From contig JALUUN010000361.1 in the NCBI GenBank assembly GCA_027021325.1, positions 1 through 9,544 on the forward strand: DNA of 9,544 nucleotides. The letters are read 5' to 3'. The stretch is from Planctomycetota bacterium (GTDB taxonomy: Bacteria; Planctomycetota; UBA1135). How positions within the stretch are numbered: position 1 is the first letter of the stretch; the number at the start of each line of letters is the position of its first letter. Made by a program: the position numbers and the translations under genes. The notes under the pieces are model-generated. The model was given only the letters and a program-made list of their open reading frames with translations, made no database searches and was not told the DNA's origin. Shown here in pieces: positions 1 to 6,628 of the stretch.

Positions 1-1450
1 CGTTCAGAAAGCCCCAGAGCTGTCCCTCGCGGAAGGCCAGCCAGTTGATGCGCGGGAAGGCCGGATCGTTGGTGAAGCCCTCGGTCTGATCGTCGCCCGG
101 CTCCAGGCCCAGATCCTCGAGGAGCTCCAGGACCCGGGCGCGCAGGACCGCCGGCTCCAGAGGCGGGTCGGCCCGCTGGATGAGGCCGAGCTCGCCGGCC
201 AGACGGGCGGCCAGGAGCAGGAGGAGGACCACCGCCAGGAACGTGGCGGCGGCGTAGCGCCGGTCCAGGGCGCTCCGGGCGCCGGCGGCGGCGACCATTT
301 CCGGGGAGGGGATCTCTCCGGCGGCCAGGGCCGCGCTCAGAGGGTCGCCTCCAGGGAGGGCCGCCGCCACCTCCAGGGCCGAGGCCGGGCGCGCCAGGGG
401 ATCCTTCTGGAGGCAGCGCAGGATGACCCGCTCCGCTGCCGGGTCCATGCCGGAGAGGTGCGTGGAGGGGCGGTCCGGGATCTGGGTCTCGTGGAGGCGC
501 CGGTACTCCGCTACGGAGTCGGCGAAGAAGGCCTGGCGCCCCGTGAACATTTCGTAGAGGACCGTCCCCAGGGCGTAGAGGTCGCTGCCGACCGTGGCCT
601 CCTTGCCCGCCAGCTGTTCCGGCGCCATGTAGGCGGGGGTGCCCTCCCGCGCCTCGCGGCCGGTGACCGCCGGCCCGCCGTCCTCGGCGCGGGCCGCGGC
701 GGCGAGGCCGAAGTCGGTGATGCGCACCCGCCCGCGCCCGTCCACCATGATGTTGGCGGGCTTGAGGTCGCGGTGCAGGATGCCGAGTTCATGGGCGGCG
801 GCGAGGCCGGCGCAGATCTGGCGCGCCAGGTCCACGGCCTTGTCCTCGGGGAGGCGGCCGATGCGGCGCAGGAGGGAGCCCAGGTCCTCGCCGTCCACGT
901 ACTCCATGGTCAGGAAGACCTCGCCGTCTGCCTCCACGAGGTCGAAGACCCGGCAGACGTTCGGATGGGCGATGCCCCGCGCCAGGCGTACTTCCCGGGC
1001 CAGGCGCTCGCGGGCGATCCGGTCGCGGATCAAGGCGCGGGGGAGGAACTTGAGGGCGACGGAGGTGCCGAGCTTGAGGTCGTCGGCGCGGTAGACCTCG
1101 CCCATGCCGCCGCGTCCGAGGCGCGCCACGATCCGGAAGCGCCCGGCGAGGACGGTTCCGGGAGCGAAGCGTGGCGAAGCCGGCGACGGGCCTCCGCCGT
1201 CTCCCTCGTCGGGCGTGCCGCCTTCCGCCGGCGCGGAGTCCACCATCGCCGCCGCCAAGCGCTCGGAGAGGGAGGCGAAGAAGACCGTGTCGCTCTCCTC
1301 GTGGGCGAGGAGCGAACGCACCTCCTCCAGGAGCTCCGAGTCCTCGCCGCAGGCCTCTTCGAGGAAGGCCGTCCGTTCCCCGGGCGGCATCTCCCGCGCC
1401 TGCAGGAACAGATCCTTGATGCGGGTGTGGCGCTGCCGCTCGCTGCTCAG
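1..1450 (-). CDS. Transmembrane Ser/Thr protein kinase (C-terminus cut by window edge)
   Basis: Hanks-type Ser/Thr kinase that phosphorylates proteins in the cytoplasm and is anchored in the inner membrane. I translated 483 codons without a stop; the gene leaves the window. Visible motifs: glycine loop GRGGMGEVY (112-120), VALK lysine K134, catalytic HRDLKPAN (226-233), DFG (246-248) and APE (276-278). A hydrophobic segment at about 399-415 is followed by a probable periplasmic part. The first 60 residues (RIKDLF, LLEEVRSLLAHEE) match the N-terminal extension usual in kinases encoded next to ECF sigma factors. An in-frame TGA lies 11 codons before the CTG at 1450-1448 with no ATG, GTG or TTG between, and the next ATG (codon 21) would cut that conserved extension. 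CTG is therefore the preferred start: it overlaps the sigma stop as CTGA and has GGAGG seven bases upstream. Kinase identity is very secure; the start is probable; the sensor domain is unknown. Confidence 0.93.
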   Translation of the reverse strand, partial: MSSERQRHTRIKDLFLQAREMPPGERTAFLEEACGEDSELLEEVRSLLAHEESDTVFFASLSERLAAAMVDSAPAEGGTPDEGDGGGPSPASPRFAPGTVLAGRFRIVARLGRGGMGEVYRADDLKLGTSVALKFLPRALIRDRIARERLAREVRLARGIAHPNVCRVFDLVEADGEVFLTMEYVDGEDLGSLLRRIGRLPEDKAVDLARQICAGLAAAHELGILHRDLKPANIMVDGRGRVRITDFGLAAAARAEDGGPAVTGREAREGTPAYMAPEQLAGKEATVGSDLYALGTVLYEMFTGRQAFFADSVAEYRRLHETQIPDRPSTHLSGMDPAAERVILRCLQKDPLARPASALEVAAALPGGDPLSAALAAGEIPSPEMVAAAGARSALDRRYAAATFLAVVLLLLLAARLAGELGLIQRADPPLEPAVLRARVLELLEDLGLEPGDDQTEGFTNDPAFPRINWLAFREGQLWGFLN

Positions 1451-2082
1451 GGCCGCTCCTCCCGGTCCTCCGGACCCTCACCGGGATCCGCGGCGGCCAG
1501 CTCCCGGCGCAGCCAGGCCTTGGCCATGGTCCAGTCGCCCTCGACGGTGCGCTTGCTGACACCGAGAACCTCTGCGACCTCGGCCACGGTGAGCCCGCCG
1601 AAGAAGCGGAGCTCGACGATCCTCGCCTGCCGGGGGTCGAGGATCTGCAGGCGCTGCAGGGCGTCGGCCAGGTCCACGGCGTCCACCGGCCGGCTCGCCG
1701 CCGGCGCCAGGTCCTCGTCGAGGCTGACCAGGGCGCGTCCTCCGCCGCGCTTCAGGCGCTTGTGGCCGCGGGCGTGGTCGATGAGGATGCGGCGCATGGC
1801 CTGGGCTCCGACGGCCATGAAGTGGGTTCGGCCCTGCCAGTCCACCCGGCGCTGGTCCACGAGCTTCATGTAGGCCTCGTGCACCAGGGCGGTCGGCTGC
1901 AGGGTGTGGTCCCGGCGCTCCTGCCGGAACAAGCGGCTCGCCATCTCGCGGAACTCCTGGTAGAGCAGCGGCAGCAGCTCGTCGGCGCCGCGGCGGTCAC
2001 CCTGGCTGAGTTCCGCCAGGATCTCGGCGATGCGCGCCTGGGCCTCCTCGGCGTTCCTCGGGGGCTCGGAGGACGGGCTCAA
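1447..2082 (-). CDS. ECF-type RNA polymerase sigma factor (TIGR02999/Sigma70_ECF-like)
   Basis: A 211-residue sigma-70 family factor that should direct RNA polymerase to a specific promoter set. Region 2 covers about residues 33-108 and includes the family-typical HTLQPTALVHEAYMKLVD (59-76) and the RRILIDHARGHKRLKRGG stretch (97-114). Region 4 covers about 140-195 with the helix-turn-helix TVAEVAEVLGVSKRTVEGDW (165-184). Length and motifs fit the TIGR02999 / PF07638 group that is abundant in Planctomycetota and Acidobacteriota and often sits beside Ser/Thr kinases, as here. No anti-sigma gene is visible; regulation through the adjacent kinase is the known model for such pairs and is an inference here. 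The start is TTG at 2082-2080: an in-frame TAG lies 16 codons upstream with no ATG or GTG between, and the core begins near residue 15. No clear Shine-Dalgarno precedes it. Confidence 0.93.
   Translation of the reverse strand: MSPSSEPPRNAEEAQARIAEILAELSQGDRRGADELLPLLYQEFREMASRLFRQERRDHTLQPTALVHEAYMKLVDQRRVDWQGRTHFMAVGAQAMRRILIDHARGHKRLKRGGGRALVSLDEDLAPAASRPVDAVDLADALQRLQILDPRQARIVELRFFGGLTVAEVAEVLGVSKRTVEGDWTMAKAWLRRELAAADPGEGPEDREERP
1458..1462 (-). promoter_or_regulatory. Ribosome binding site of the kinase gene (decides the CTG start)
   Basis: GGAGG on the minus strand lies inside the end of the sigma gene, with a 7-base spacer to the CTG at 1450-1448. It is the only good Shine-Dalgarno match in the junction and supports CTG rather than the ATG 20 codons further in. 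Confidence 0.55.
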
Positions 2083-2127
2083 TGCGGGCAGGGTTGGAGG
2101 CGGCGCAGGCGCTCGATGTCCTCGGGC

Positions 2128-2133
2128 AGTCTA
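2128..2133 (-). promoter_or_regulatory. Candidate extended -10 box in the amidohydrolase-sigma gap
   Basis: TGCTAGACT (TGn plus TAGACT) lies in the 48-bp gap and overlaps the TAG stop of the amidohydrolase. A start of transcription about seven bases downstream would leave a leader of roughly 38 bases before the TTG of the sigma gene. No convincing -35 element is seen. The core resembles the boxes at 3029 and 9515. It may let the sigma-kinase pair be transcribed apart from the amidohydrolase. Confidence 0.3.
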
Positions 2134-3021
2134 GCAGGGGGTCCGTTCCGTGCCGCCTGCGCCGTCGAGGCCGTAGATCCGCCGGGCGTTGCCGCACCAG
2201 AGGGCAGTGCGCTCTTCCTCGGGCCAGTCGCGGCTCCAGGCCTCGACGAGGGCGGTCCACGCGGCGAGGCCGCCGGCGAGGTCCACGACCGGCCAGTCGC
2301 CGCCGAACAGCAGGCGGTCGGGGCCGAAGGCCTGGCGAAGATGGTCCAGCCAGGGCCGCAGATCCTCGAGGCGGCGTTTCTCCGGCGGCGCTTCCGTCAG
2401 CAGCCCCGAGACCTTGGCGGCGATGTTCGGGAGGGCTGCGAGGGCATCCAGGTCGCGGCGCCAGGCGTCGAAGGCCCGGTCCTCGATGCTCGGCTTCCCG
2501 AGGTGGTCGAGGACGAAGAGGACTTCCGGGCTGCGGCGCACGAGCTCGCCGGCCTCGGCCAGCTGGGGCTGGCGCAGGCAGAGATCGAAGCGCCAGCCGG
2601 GCTCGGCGAGGAGGGCGATTCCCTCGAGGAAGGCCGGCTCCAGGGCGGTCCCCGAAGGACGGTCCTGGAGGAGCTCGCGGACGCCGCGGATGCGGCCGGC
2701 CCCGGGGAGCTCGCGCAGGGCCTCCAGGTGGGGCCGCGCCCCGGCGCCGCGGGACAGGGGCGCCCAGGCGACGAGGCCGGCGACGGGGGCCCCGGTGTCG
2801 GCCAGGGCCAGGACCCAGGCGGCCTCGGCCAGAGCGTCCTCCGGGCGGCAGTCCGCCTGCACGAAGAGGGCATGGGCTCCGGGGCGCCGGGACTCGGGAA
2901 GGGCACCGAGCCAGTGCTTGGGAAGGTGTGGACGCCGGAGCTCGCGGTGCTCCTCCAGCCAGGGATAGAGCAGCTGCCCGGGATCCCAGAAGTGGACATG
3001 GCTGTCGAGGAGCGCCGGCAC
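2131..3021 (-). CDS. Amidohydrolase family protein (COG3618, lactonase-like TIM barrel)
   Basis: A 296-residue metal-dependent hydrolase of the Amidohydro_2 group (PF04909). Its relatives include L-fuconolactonase and L-rhamnono-lactonase, which open sugar-acid lactones in the cytoplasm; the substrate here cannot be read from sequence. Family signatures: the metal-binding strand DSHVHFWDP (6-14, H8 and H10) followed by YPWL (19-22), IRGVREL (111-117), VLDHLGKP with H173 (170-177), KVSGL with K203 (203-207), and FGGDWPV with catalytic-type D242 (239-245). Length is normal for the family and no key residue is missing. The start is GTG at 3021-3019: an in-frame TAG occurs upstream and no other usual start lies between. 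A TAGCCT box seven bases before the GTG, with no adjacent Shine-Dalgarno, suggests a leaderless mRNA. A CTG three codons earlier, with AAGGAAG nine bases before it, is an alternative start. It is followed on the same strand by the sigma gene after 48 bp. Confidence 0.9.
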   Translation of the reverse strand: MPALLDSHVHFWDPGQLLYPWLEEHRELRRPHLPKHWLGALPESRRPGAHALFVQADCRPEDALAEAAWVLALADTGAPVAGLVAWAPLSRGAGARPHLEALRELPGAGRIRGVRELLQDRPSGTALEPAFLEGIALLAEPGWRFDLCLRQPQLAEAGELVRRSPEVLFVLDHLGKPSIEDRAFDAWRRDLDALAALPNIAAKVSGLLTEAPPEKRRLEDLRPWLDHLRQAFGPDRLLFGGDWPVVDLAGGLAAWTALVEAWSRDWPEEERTALWCGNARRIYGLDGAGGTERTPC

Positions 3022-3028
3022 GGGGCCC

Positions 3029-3034
3029 AGGCTA
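3029..3034 (-). promoter_or_regulatory. Candidate -10 box (TAGCCT) of the amidohydrolase gene
   Basis: TAGCCT is separated by exactly seven bases (GGGCCCC) from the GTG start. This is the spacing expected when transcription begins at the first base of the start codon. It lies in the 58-bp divergent gap shared with the lipid-transport operon. No good -35 match is evident. Confidence 0.45.
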
Positions 3035-3067
3035 GCCTGCTTCCTTCTCCCGGCCGAGGCCGCTTCC

Positions 3068-3073
3068 TATCCT
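3068..3073 (+). promoter_or_regulatory. Candidate -10 box (TATCCT) of the lipid-transport operon
   Basis: TATCCT lies six bases before the GTG at 3080 and nine before the ATG at 3083. No Shine-Dalgarno precedes either start, which is consistent with a leaderless transcript. It faces away from the TAGCCT box at 3029-3034, so the two promoters are back to back. Confidence 0.4.
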
Positions 3074-3079
3074 GGGCCG

Positions 3080-4210
3080 GTGATGGAGGGGGTGTTCCGC
3101 ATCGCGTGCCGAGAGTCCCAGGGGGAGGCCGAGGTCCTGTTCCTGGAAGGGCGCCTGGGCCTCGAGGACCTGCCCTGGCTGCGGCGGGAGCTCGGCGGTC
3201 TCCCGCCTCCCGGGGACCGGGTCCTCGACCTGGGCGGCCTCGGGGTCCTGGAAGCGGGCGCGGCTGCGGTCCTGCTCCGCTGGCAGGCAGAGGCGGCCGC
3301 TGCCGGCCGCCGGCTCCTGTGGCGCGGCGGGCCGCCGCCGGTGCGGGGGATCCTGGACCTGCACGAGGGCCTGCCGGATCCCCGGGCCCTGCGGCCGGCG
3401 CCCTGCCGCCGGGGCATGCTCGACACCCTGGGTCGCGCGACCTTGCAGCTGGTCCGGGATTGCGGCGAGATCCTGGCCTTCACCGGGGCCCTGACACGGG
3501 CCGTTCTCCGGACCCTGCGCCGGCCCTCGGAGATGCAGTGGCGCGGGATCGGCGGCCTGGTGAACCGTGCCGGCATGGACGCCCTGCCCATCGTGCTCCT
3601 GATCAACTTCCTGATCGGCATGATCATGAGCTTCCAGAGCGCGGTCCAGCTCCTGAAGTTCGGCGCCACGGTCTACGTCGCCGACATCGTCAGTCTTTCC
3701 ATGGCCCGGGAGCTTGGCCCGTTCATGGTCGCTGTCATTGTCGCCGGCCGCAGCGGCGCGGGTTTCGCCGCCGAGCTCGGAACGATGAAGGTCCAGGAGG
3801 AGATCGACGCCCTCCGCACCCTCGGCTTCGATCCCTACACCTTCCTGGTCCTGCCCCGCATCCTGGCCCTGGCCTTTGTCGTTCCCTTGCTCACCGTACT
3901 GGCCGTGGCCGTCGGTACCCTGGGCGGCATGGTCACTGCTGTCGCCCGGTTGGACATGGCGCCTGCGGCCTGGTGGAACGAGGTCCACTCCACCATGAGC
4001 GGCTGGGATCTGTGCGGCGGCCTGATCAAGGCCCTGGTCTTCGGCGCCACCATCGGCAGCGTCGCCTGCATGCGCGGCCTCGCCACCCGCGGCGGCGCCG
4101 AAGGCGTCGGCCGCTCCACGACTTCGACCGTGGTGACCATCCTCTTCCTCCTGGTGCTTCTCGACGCCGTGATCACCGCCCTCTTCTTCCAGTTCGAGAT
4201 CGGAATGTGA
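3080..4210 (+). CDS. mlaE: MlaE-type ABC permease with N-terminal STAS domain
   Basis: Inner-membrane permease of an Mla/MCE lipid transporter that moves phospholipids between the inner and outer membranes. It has 376 residues, longer than the roughly 260 of stand-alone MlaE because about 110 residues of STAS (MlaB-like) domain are fused in front. The STAS core strand VLDLGGLGVLEAGAAAVLL lies at 48-66. The permease part (about 115-376) has hydrophobic helices near 168-190, 212-228, 258-290 and 348-371. It carries the MlaE signature AGRSGAGFAAELGTMKVQEE (222-241) and the typical ending VGRSTTSTVVTILFLLVLLD (343-362). Translation may start at GTG 3080 or at the adjacent ATG 3083. Its stop overlaps the ATPase start as GTGA. 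The STAS site that is usually Asp-Ser/Thr reads LEAGA, so the phosphorylatable residue is gone. Identity is firm. Confidence 0.95.
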   Translation: MMEGVFRIACRESQGEAEVLFLEGRLGLEDLPWLRRELGGLPPPGDRVLDLGGLGVLEAGAAAVLLRWQAEAAAAGRRLLWRGGPPPVRGILDLHEGLPDPRALRPAPCRRGMLDTLGRATLQLVRDCGEILAFTGALTRAVLRTLRRPSEMQWRGIGGLVNRAGMDALPIVLLINFLIGMIMSFQSAVQLLKFGATVYVADIVSLSMARELGPFMVAVIVAGRSGAGFAAELGTMKVQEEIDALRTLGFDPYTFLVLPRILALAFVVPLLTVLAVAVGTLGGMVTAVARLDMAPAAWWNEVHSTMSGWDLCGGLIKALVFGATIGSVACMRGLATRGGAEGVGRSTTSTVVTILFLLVLLDAVITALFFQFEIGM

Positions 4211-4968
4211 AGGTGGAGCCCGGGGTCGCGGTCCAGGTCGTGGGCCTCAGCGTCGGCTGGAGCCAGGAGCCTCTGCTCGTGGACCTCTCCTTCGAGGTCC
4301 GGCGCGGCTCCATCTTCGCCATCCTCGGCGGTTCGGGGTCCGGCAAGTCCACCCTGTTCCGGCATCTCATCGGTCTGGAAGCGCCCCTGACCGGCCGCGT
4401 CGAGATCGCCGGGGTTGGCGACCCGCTGCAGGCCCGGGGCCGGCCGCGCTTCGGCGTCCTCTTCCAGAGCAGCGGCCTCCTTGGCTCCTGGACCCTCGGC
4501 GCCAACCTGGAGCTGCCGCTCCGGCGCTGGACGGCGCTGGAGCCGGAGGAGCGCGAGGCGGTGGTCTGCGCGCGCCTCGGACAGGTGGGGCTCTGCGGCT
4601 ATCAGAACCACCTGCCCGCGGAGCTCTCAGGCGGTATGCGCAAGCGGGGCGGCATCGCCCGCGCCCTGGTCCTGGACCCCGAGCTGGTCTTCCTCGACGA
4701 GCCCGGCGCCGGCCTGGATCCGGTCACAGCGGCGCAGCTGGACGACCTGATCCTGACCCTGAACCGGAATCTCGGCCTGACCGTGGTCCTCGTCACCCAC
4801 GAACTCGCCTCCATCGAACGGCTGGTGGAGGACTGCATCCTGCTGGACCGGGAGGAGAAGGGGATCCTCGCCCGCGGCGACCCCCGGCAGCTGCGCGTGG
4901 AGTCCCCCGATCCGCGCGTACGTGCCTTCTTCCAGCCCGAGACCCTGAGCACGCCGGCGGTGCCATGA
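4207..4968 (+). CDS. mlaF: MlaF-type ABC transporter ATPase
   Basis: A 253-residue cytoplasmic ATPase that powers the MlaE permease. All nucleotide-binding elements are present: Walker A GGSGSGKST (41-49), Q-loop Q87 in VLFQSSGLL, signature LSGGMRKRGGIARAL (140-154), Walker B LVFLDEP (160-166), D-loop GLDP (169-172) and switch histidine H198. The LFQSSGLL segment and the LSGGMRKR signature are typical of the MlaF/Mkl branch. The start is the GTG at 4207, overlapping the permease stop (GTGA); a second GTG two codons on is an alternative. The reading frame is open far upstream (to 1762), but that stretch runs through the antisense of the sigma and amidohydrolase genes and through another frame of mlaE, so it is not part of this gene. 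The stop overlaps the next gene as ATGA. Confidence 0.95.
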   Translation: MKVEPGVAVQVVGLSVGWSQEPLLVDLSFEVRRGSIFAILGGSGSGKSTLFRHLIGLEAPLTGRVEIAGVGDPLQARGRPRFGVLFQSSGLLGSWTLGANLELPLRRWTALEPEEREAVVCARLGQVGLCGYQNHLPAELSGGMRKRGGIARALVLDPELVFLDEPGAGLDPVTAAQLDDLILTLNRNLGLTVVLVTHELASIERLVEDCILLDREEKGILARGDPRQLRVESPDPRVRAFFQPETLSTPAVP

Positions 4969-6035
4969 ATCCCCAGCCCACGAACCACTGGAAGCTCGGG
5001 CTCTTCGTCCTCTTCGGCTGCGCCACCCTGGTCGGTGCCCTGTTCTGGCTCGGGGCGGTGCGCCTGGGCCGCGACACCTTCATCGCCGTGACCTACTTCG
5101 ACGAATCCGTCCAGGGACTGGACGTGGGCTCGCCGGTCAAGTTCCGCGGCGTTCCCATCGGCACGGTTTCCTGGATCACCGTCGCGGAGGACCGGCGGCA
5201 CATCCAGGTGAACTCGGAGATCGACCTGGCGATCCTCGAGGAGCTGGGCCTCGTGCGCATGGGCGACGAACCCGAGGCGGTGGAGTTCATCGGCCCGGAA
5301 CTCCGCTTCCAGCTGGTCTCCACCGGCCTGACCGGAGGGAAGTTCCTCCAGGCCGACGTCGTGGACCCGTCGGAGCACCCGCCGCCGGAACTGCCCTTCG
5401 AGCCGCCGCGGAACTACGTTCCCTCCATGACCTCGACCCTGGAGAGCCTGGAGCAGGATCTCGTGGCGACGGCACGGCTGCTGCCGGAGCTCGTGAACCA
5501 GCTCACCCGCTTCACCGAGAACCTGGACCAGATCCTGATCCAGTCCGACGTCGAGAGCGTCTCCATCCTCCTGCAGCAGACCCTGGACGAGGCCTACCGG
5601 GAACTCCTGGCCCTGGATCTGGGCGCCCTCCAGGGGCGGGCCGACCGCCTCCTGGGGGAGGGCGAGGCGGCGGTCGCCGACCTGCGCCGGGTCCTGGGCA
5701 TGCTCGAGGAGCAGCGCGAGCCCGTGGCGGCGGTCCTGGCCCGTCTGGACTCGAGTCTGGGCGCCTTCGAGACCGCCCTGGCCGAGGCGCGGGTGGAGGA
5801 GACCGCCGCGAGCCTGCGCCGGGGAGCGGGGGCGGTCCAGGGCCTGGCCGAAGAGGGGACGGCCCTCAGCCGGGATCTGGCCAGCCTGGCACCGGACCTG
5901 CGCCGCGACCTCCAGGCCCTGGAGGAGGCGCTGGAGGCCATCCGGGCCCTGGCCGAGCGGCTGGAGCAGGATCCCTCCGTCCTGATCCGCGGCGGCCCGC
6001 CGCCGGAGAGGGCGGGCGAGGAGGACCGCCGATGA
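4965..6035 (+). CDS. mlaD: MlaD-like MCE-domain protein
   Basis: A periplasmic, membrane-anchored MCE protein that would form the lipid channel or tunnel on the permease. It has 356 residues. One N-terminal transmembrane helix (about 10-32) is followed by a single MCE domain (about 37-135) with the hallmark GLDVGSPVKFRGVPIGTV (51-68) and GLTGGKFLQ (121-129). Residues about 155-340 are rich in Leu, Glu, Ala and Arg with heptad-like spacing and look like the long helical barrel of the longer MCE proteins rather than the short E. coli MlaD (about 183 residues). The C-terminal DPSVLIRGG element is also common in this longer type. The ATG start overlaps the ATPase stop (ATGA) and the stop overlaps the lipoprotein start (ATGA). 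Function within the complex is well supported; lipid specificity and direction are not. Confidence 0.93.
   Translation: MNPQPTNHWKLGLFVLFGCATLVGALFWLGAVRLGRDTFIAVTYFDESVQGLDVGSPVKFRGVPIGTVSWITVAEDRRHIQVNSEIDLAILEELGLVRMGDEPEAVEFIGPELRFQLVSTGLTGGKFLQADVVDPSEHPPPELPFEPPRNYVPSMTSTLESLEQDLVATARLLPELVNQLTRFTENLDQILIQSDVESVSILLQQTLDEAYRELLALDLGALQGRADRLLGEGEAAVADLRRVLGMLEEQREPVAAVLARLDSSLGAFETALAEARVEETAASLRRGAGAVQGLAEEGTALSRDLASLAPDLRRDLQALEEALEAIRALAERLEQDPSVLIRGGPPPERAGEEDRR
6018..6025 (+). promoter_or_regulatory. Ribosome binding site of the auxiliary lipoprotein gene
   Basis: GAGGAGGA within the end of the MCE gene, six bases before the ATG at 6032. It is a strong match that supports this start and independent ribosome loading at the overlap. 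Confidence 0.6.
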
Positions 6036-6628
6036 GAACCAGGCTCCTGCGCATCTATGCCCCCTTGCTCCCGGCCCTGCTCCAGGCGGCCTGCCTGGCT
6101 CCTGAGCCGGCGCCTCCGGTGCACTGGTATCGGCCGCTCCCGGGCCCGCCTCCGCAGGAGGCGCCTTCGCCCCGGGGCGGCCTGCGGCCGGTCGTCGTCC
6201 AGGCGGCCCGGCACCTGGGGGCGCCCCTGGTCTGGAGAGAGGAGGGGAGCCCCGACGTCGGCTTCCACCCGGGCGACCGCTGGACGGAGGATCCGGATGA
6301 GCGGGTCCAGGCAGCCGTCGAACGCGAGCTCTTCGAATCCGGAGCCTTCCGGCGCAGCCGCGGCCGGGCGCCCTCCCTGGAGATCCGGCTGGATGCTTTC
6401 GAGGAGGTCCGGAGCCCTGCGGGTTCCCGGGCCCGGGTCGAGGGGGTCGTCCGCCTCCTGGATTCCCAGGGGGCGGCGCTCCTGGAGGAGCGCATCCGCG
6501 AAGAGGAGCCCCTGGGGGCTCCCGGGCCCGCCGGCCTGGCCCGGGCCCTCGGGCCGGCCTTGAGCCGCTTCGCCCTGCGGGTCCGGGAGGCCGTCGAGGC
6601 GGCCTGGCCGAAGGTGCCGGGGTCGTGA
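6032..6628 (+). CDS. ABC-type transport auxiliary lipoprotein (PqiC-like)
   Basis: A 198-residue exported protein encoded last in the lipid-transport operon, which is where PqiC-like auxiliary lipoproteins (ABC_trans_aux, PF03886) usually sit. They are thought to dock the MCE channel to the outer membrane. A short basic N-terminus (MRTRLLR) and a hydrophobic stretch lead to C21 in LLQAACLAP. The -3 residue is Gln rather than Leu/Val/Ile, so the lipobox is imperfect. The body keeps the family pattern: an initial strand (RPVVVQAA), a region that sets up an ERELFESGAFRR element (97-108), a strand LEIRLDAFEEV (115-125), a parallel strand ARVEGVVRLLD (133-143), and a final amphipathic helix (LSRFALRVREAVEAAW, 177-192). 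The start overlaps the MCE stop (ATGA). The assignment rests largely on position, size and fold pattern, so it is less certain than its neighbours. Confidence 0.78.
   Translation: MRTRLLRIYAPLLPALLQAACLAPEPAPPVHWYRPLPGPPPQEAPSPRGGLRPVVVQAARHLGAPLVWREEGSPDVGFHPGDRWTEDPDERVQAAVERELFESGAFRRSRGRAPSLEIRLDAFEEVRSPAGSRARVEGVVRLLDSQGAALLEERIREEEPLGAPGPAGLARALGPALSRFALRVREAVEAAWPKVPGS

Noticed and set aside
458..1873. A 471-codon plus-strand frame opposite the kinase and sigma genes
   Set aside because: The opposite strand carries all kinase and sigma motifs in frame; this one shows only low-complexity Ala/Arg/Gly sequence.
2079..2125. A short minus-strand frame in the sigma leader ending ...IERLRRLQPCPH, whose TGA overlaps the TTG start
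   Set aside because: It could be a coupled leader peptide, but no ATG, GTG or TTG opens it near the candidate promoter, so there is no support beyond the overlap.
3032..3988. A 318-codon minus-strand frame opposite mlaE, rich in Asp, Gln, His and Gly
   Set aside because: It is the complement of a hydrophobic permease frame with clear MlaE motifs; its composition is typical of an antisense shadow.
1762..4206. Upstream extension of the MlaF frame giving a 1068-residue protein
   Set aside because: The extra 815 residues run antisense through the sigma and amidohydrolase genes and through another frame of mlaE. ABC ATPase homology starts only after the GTG at 4207.
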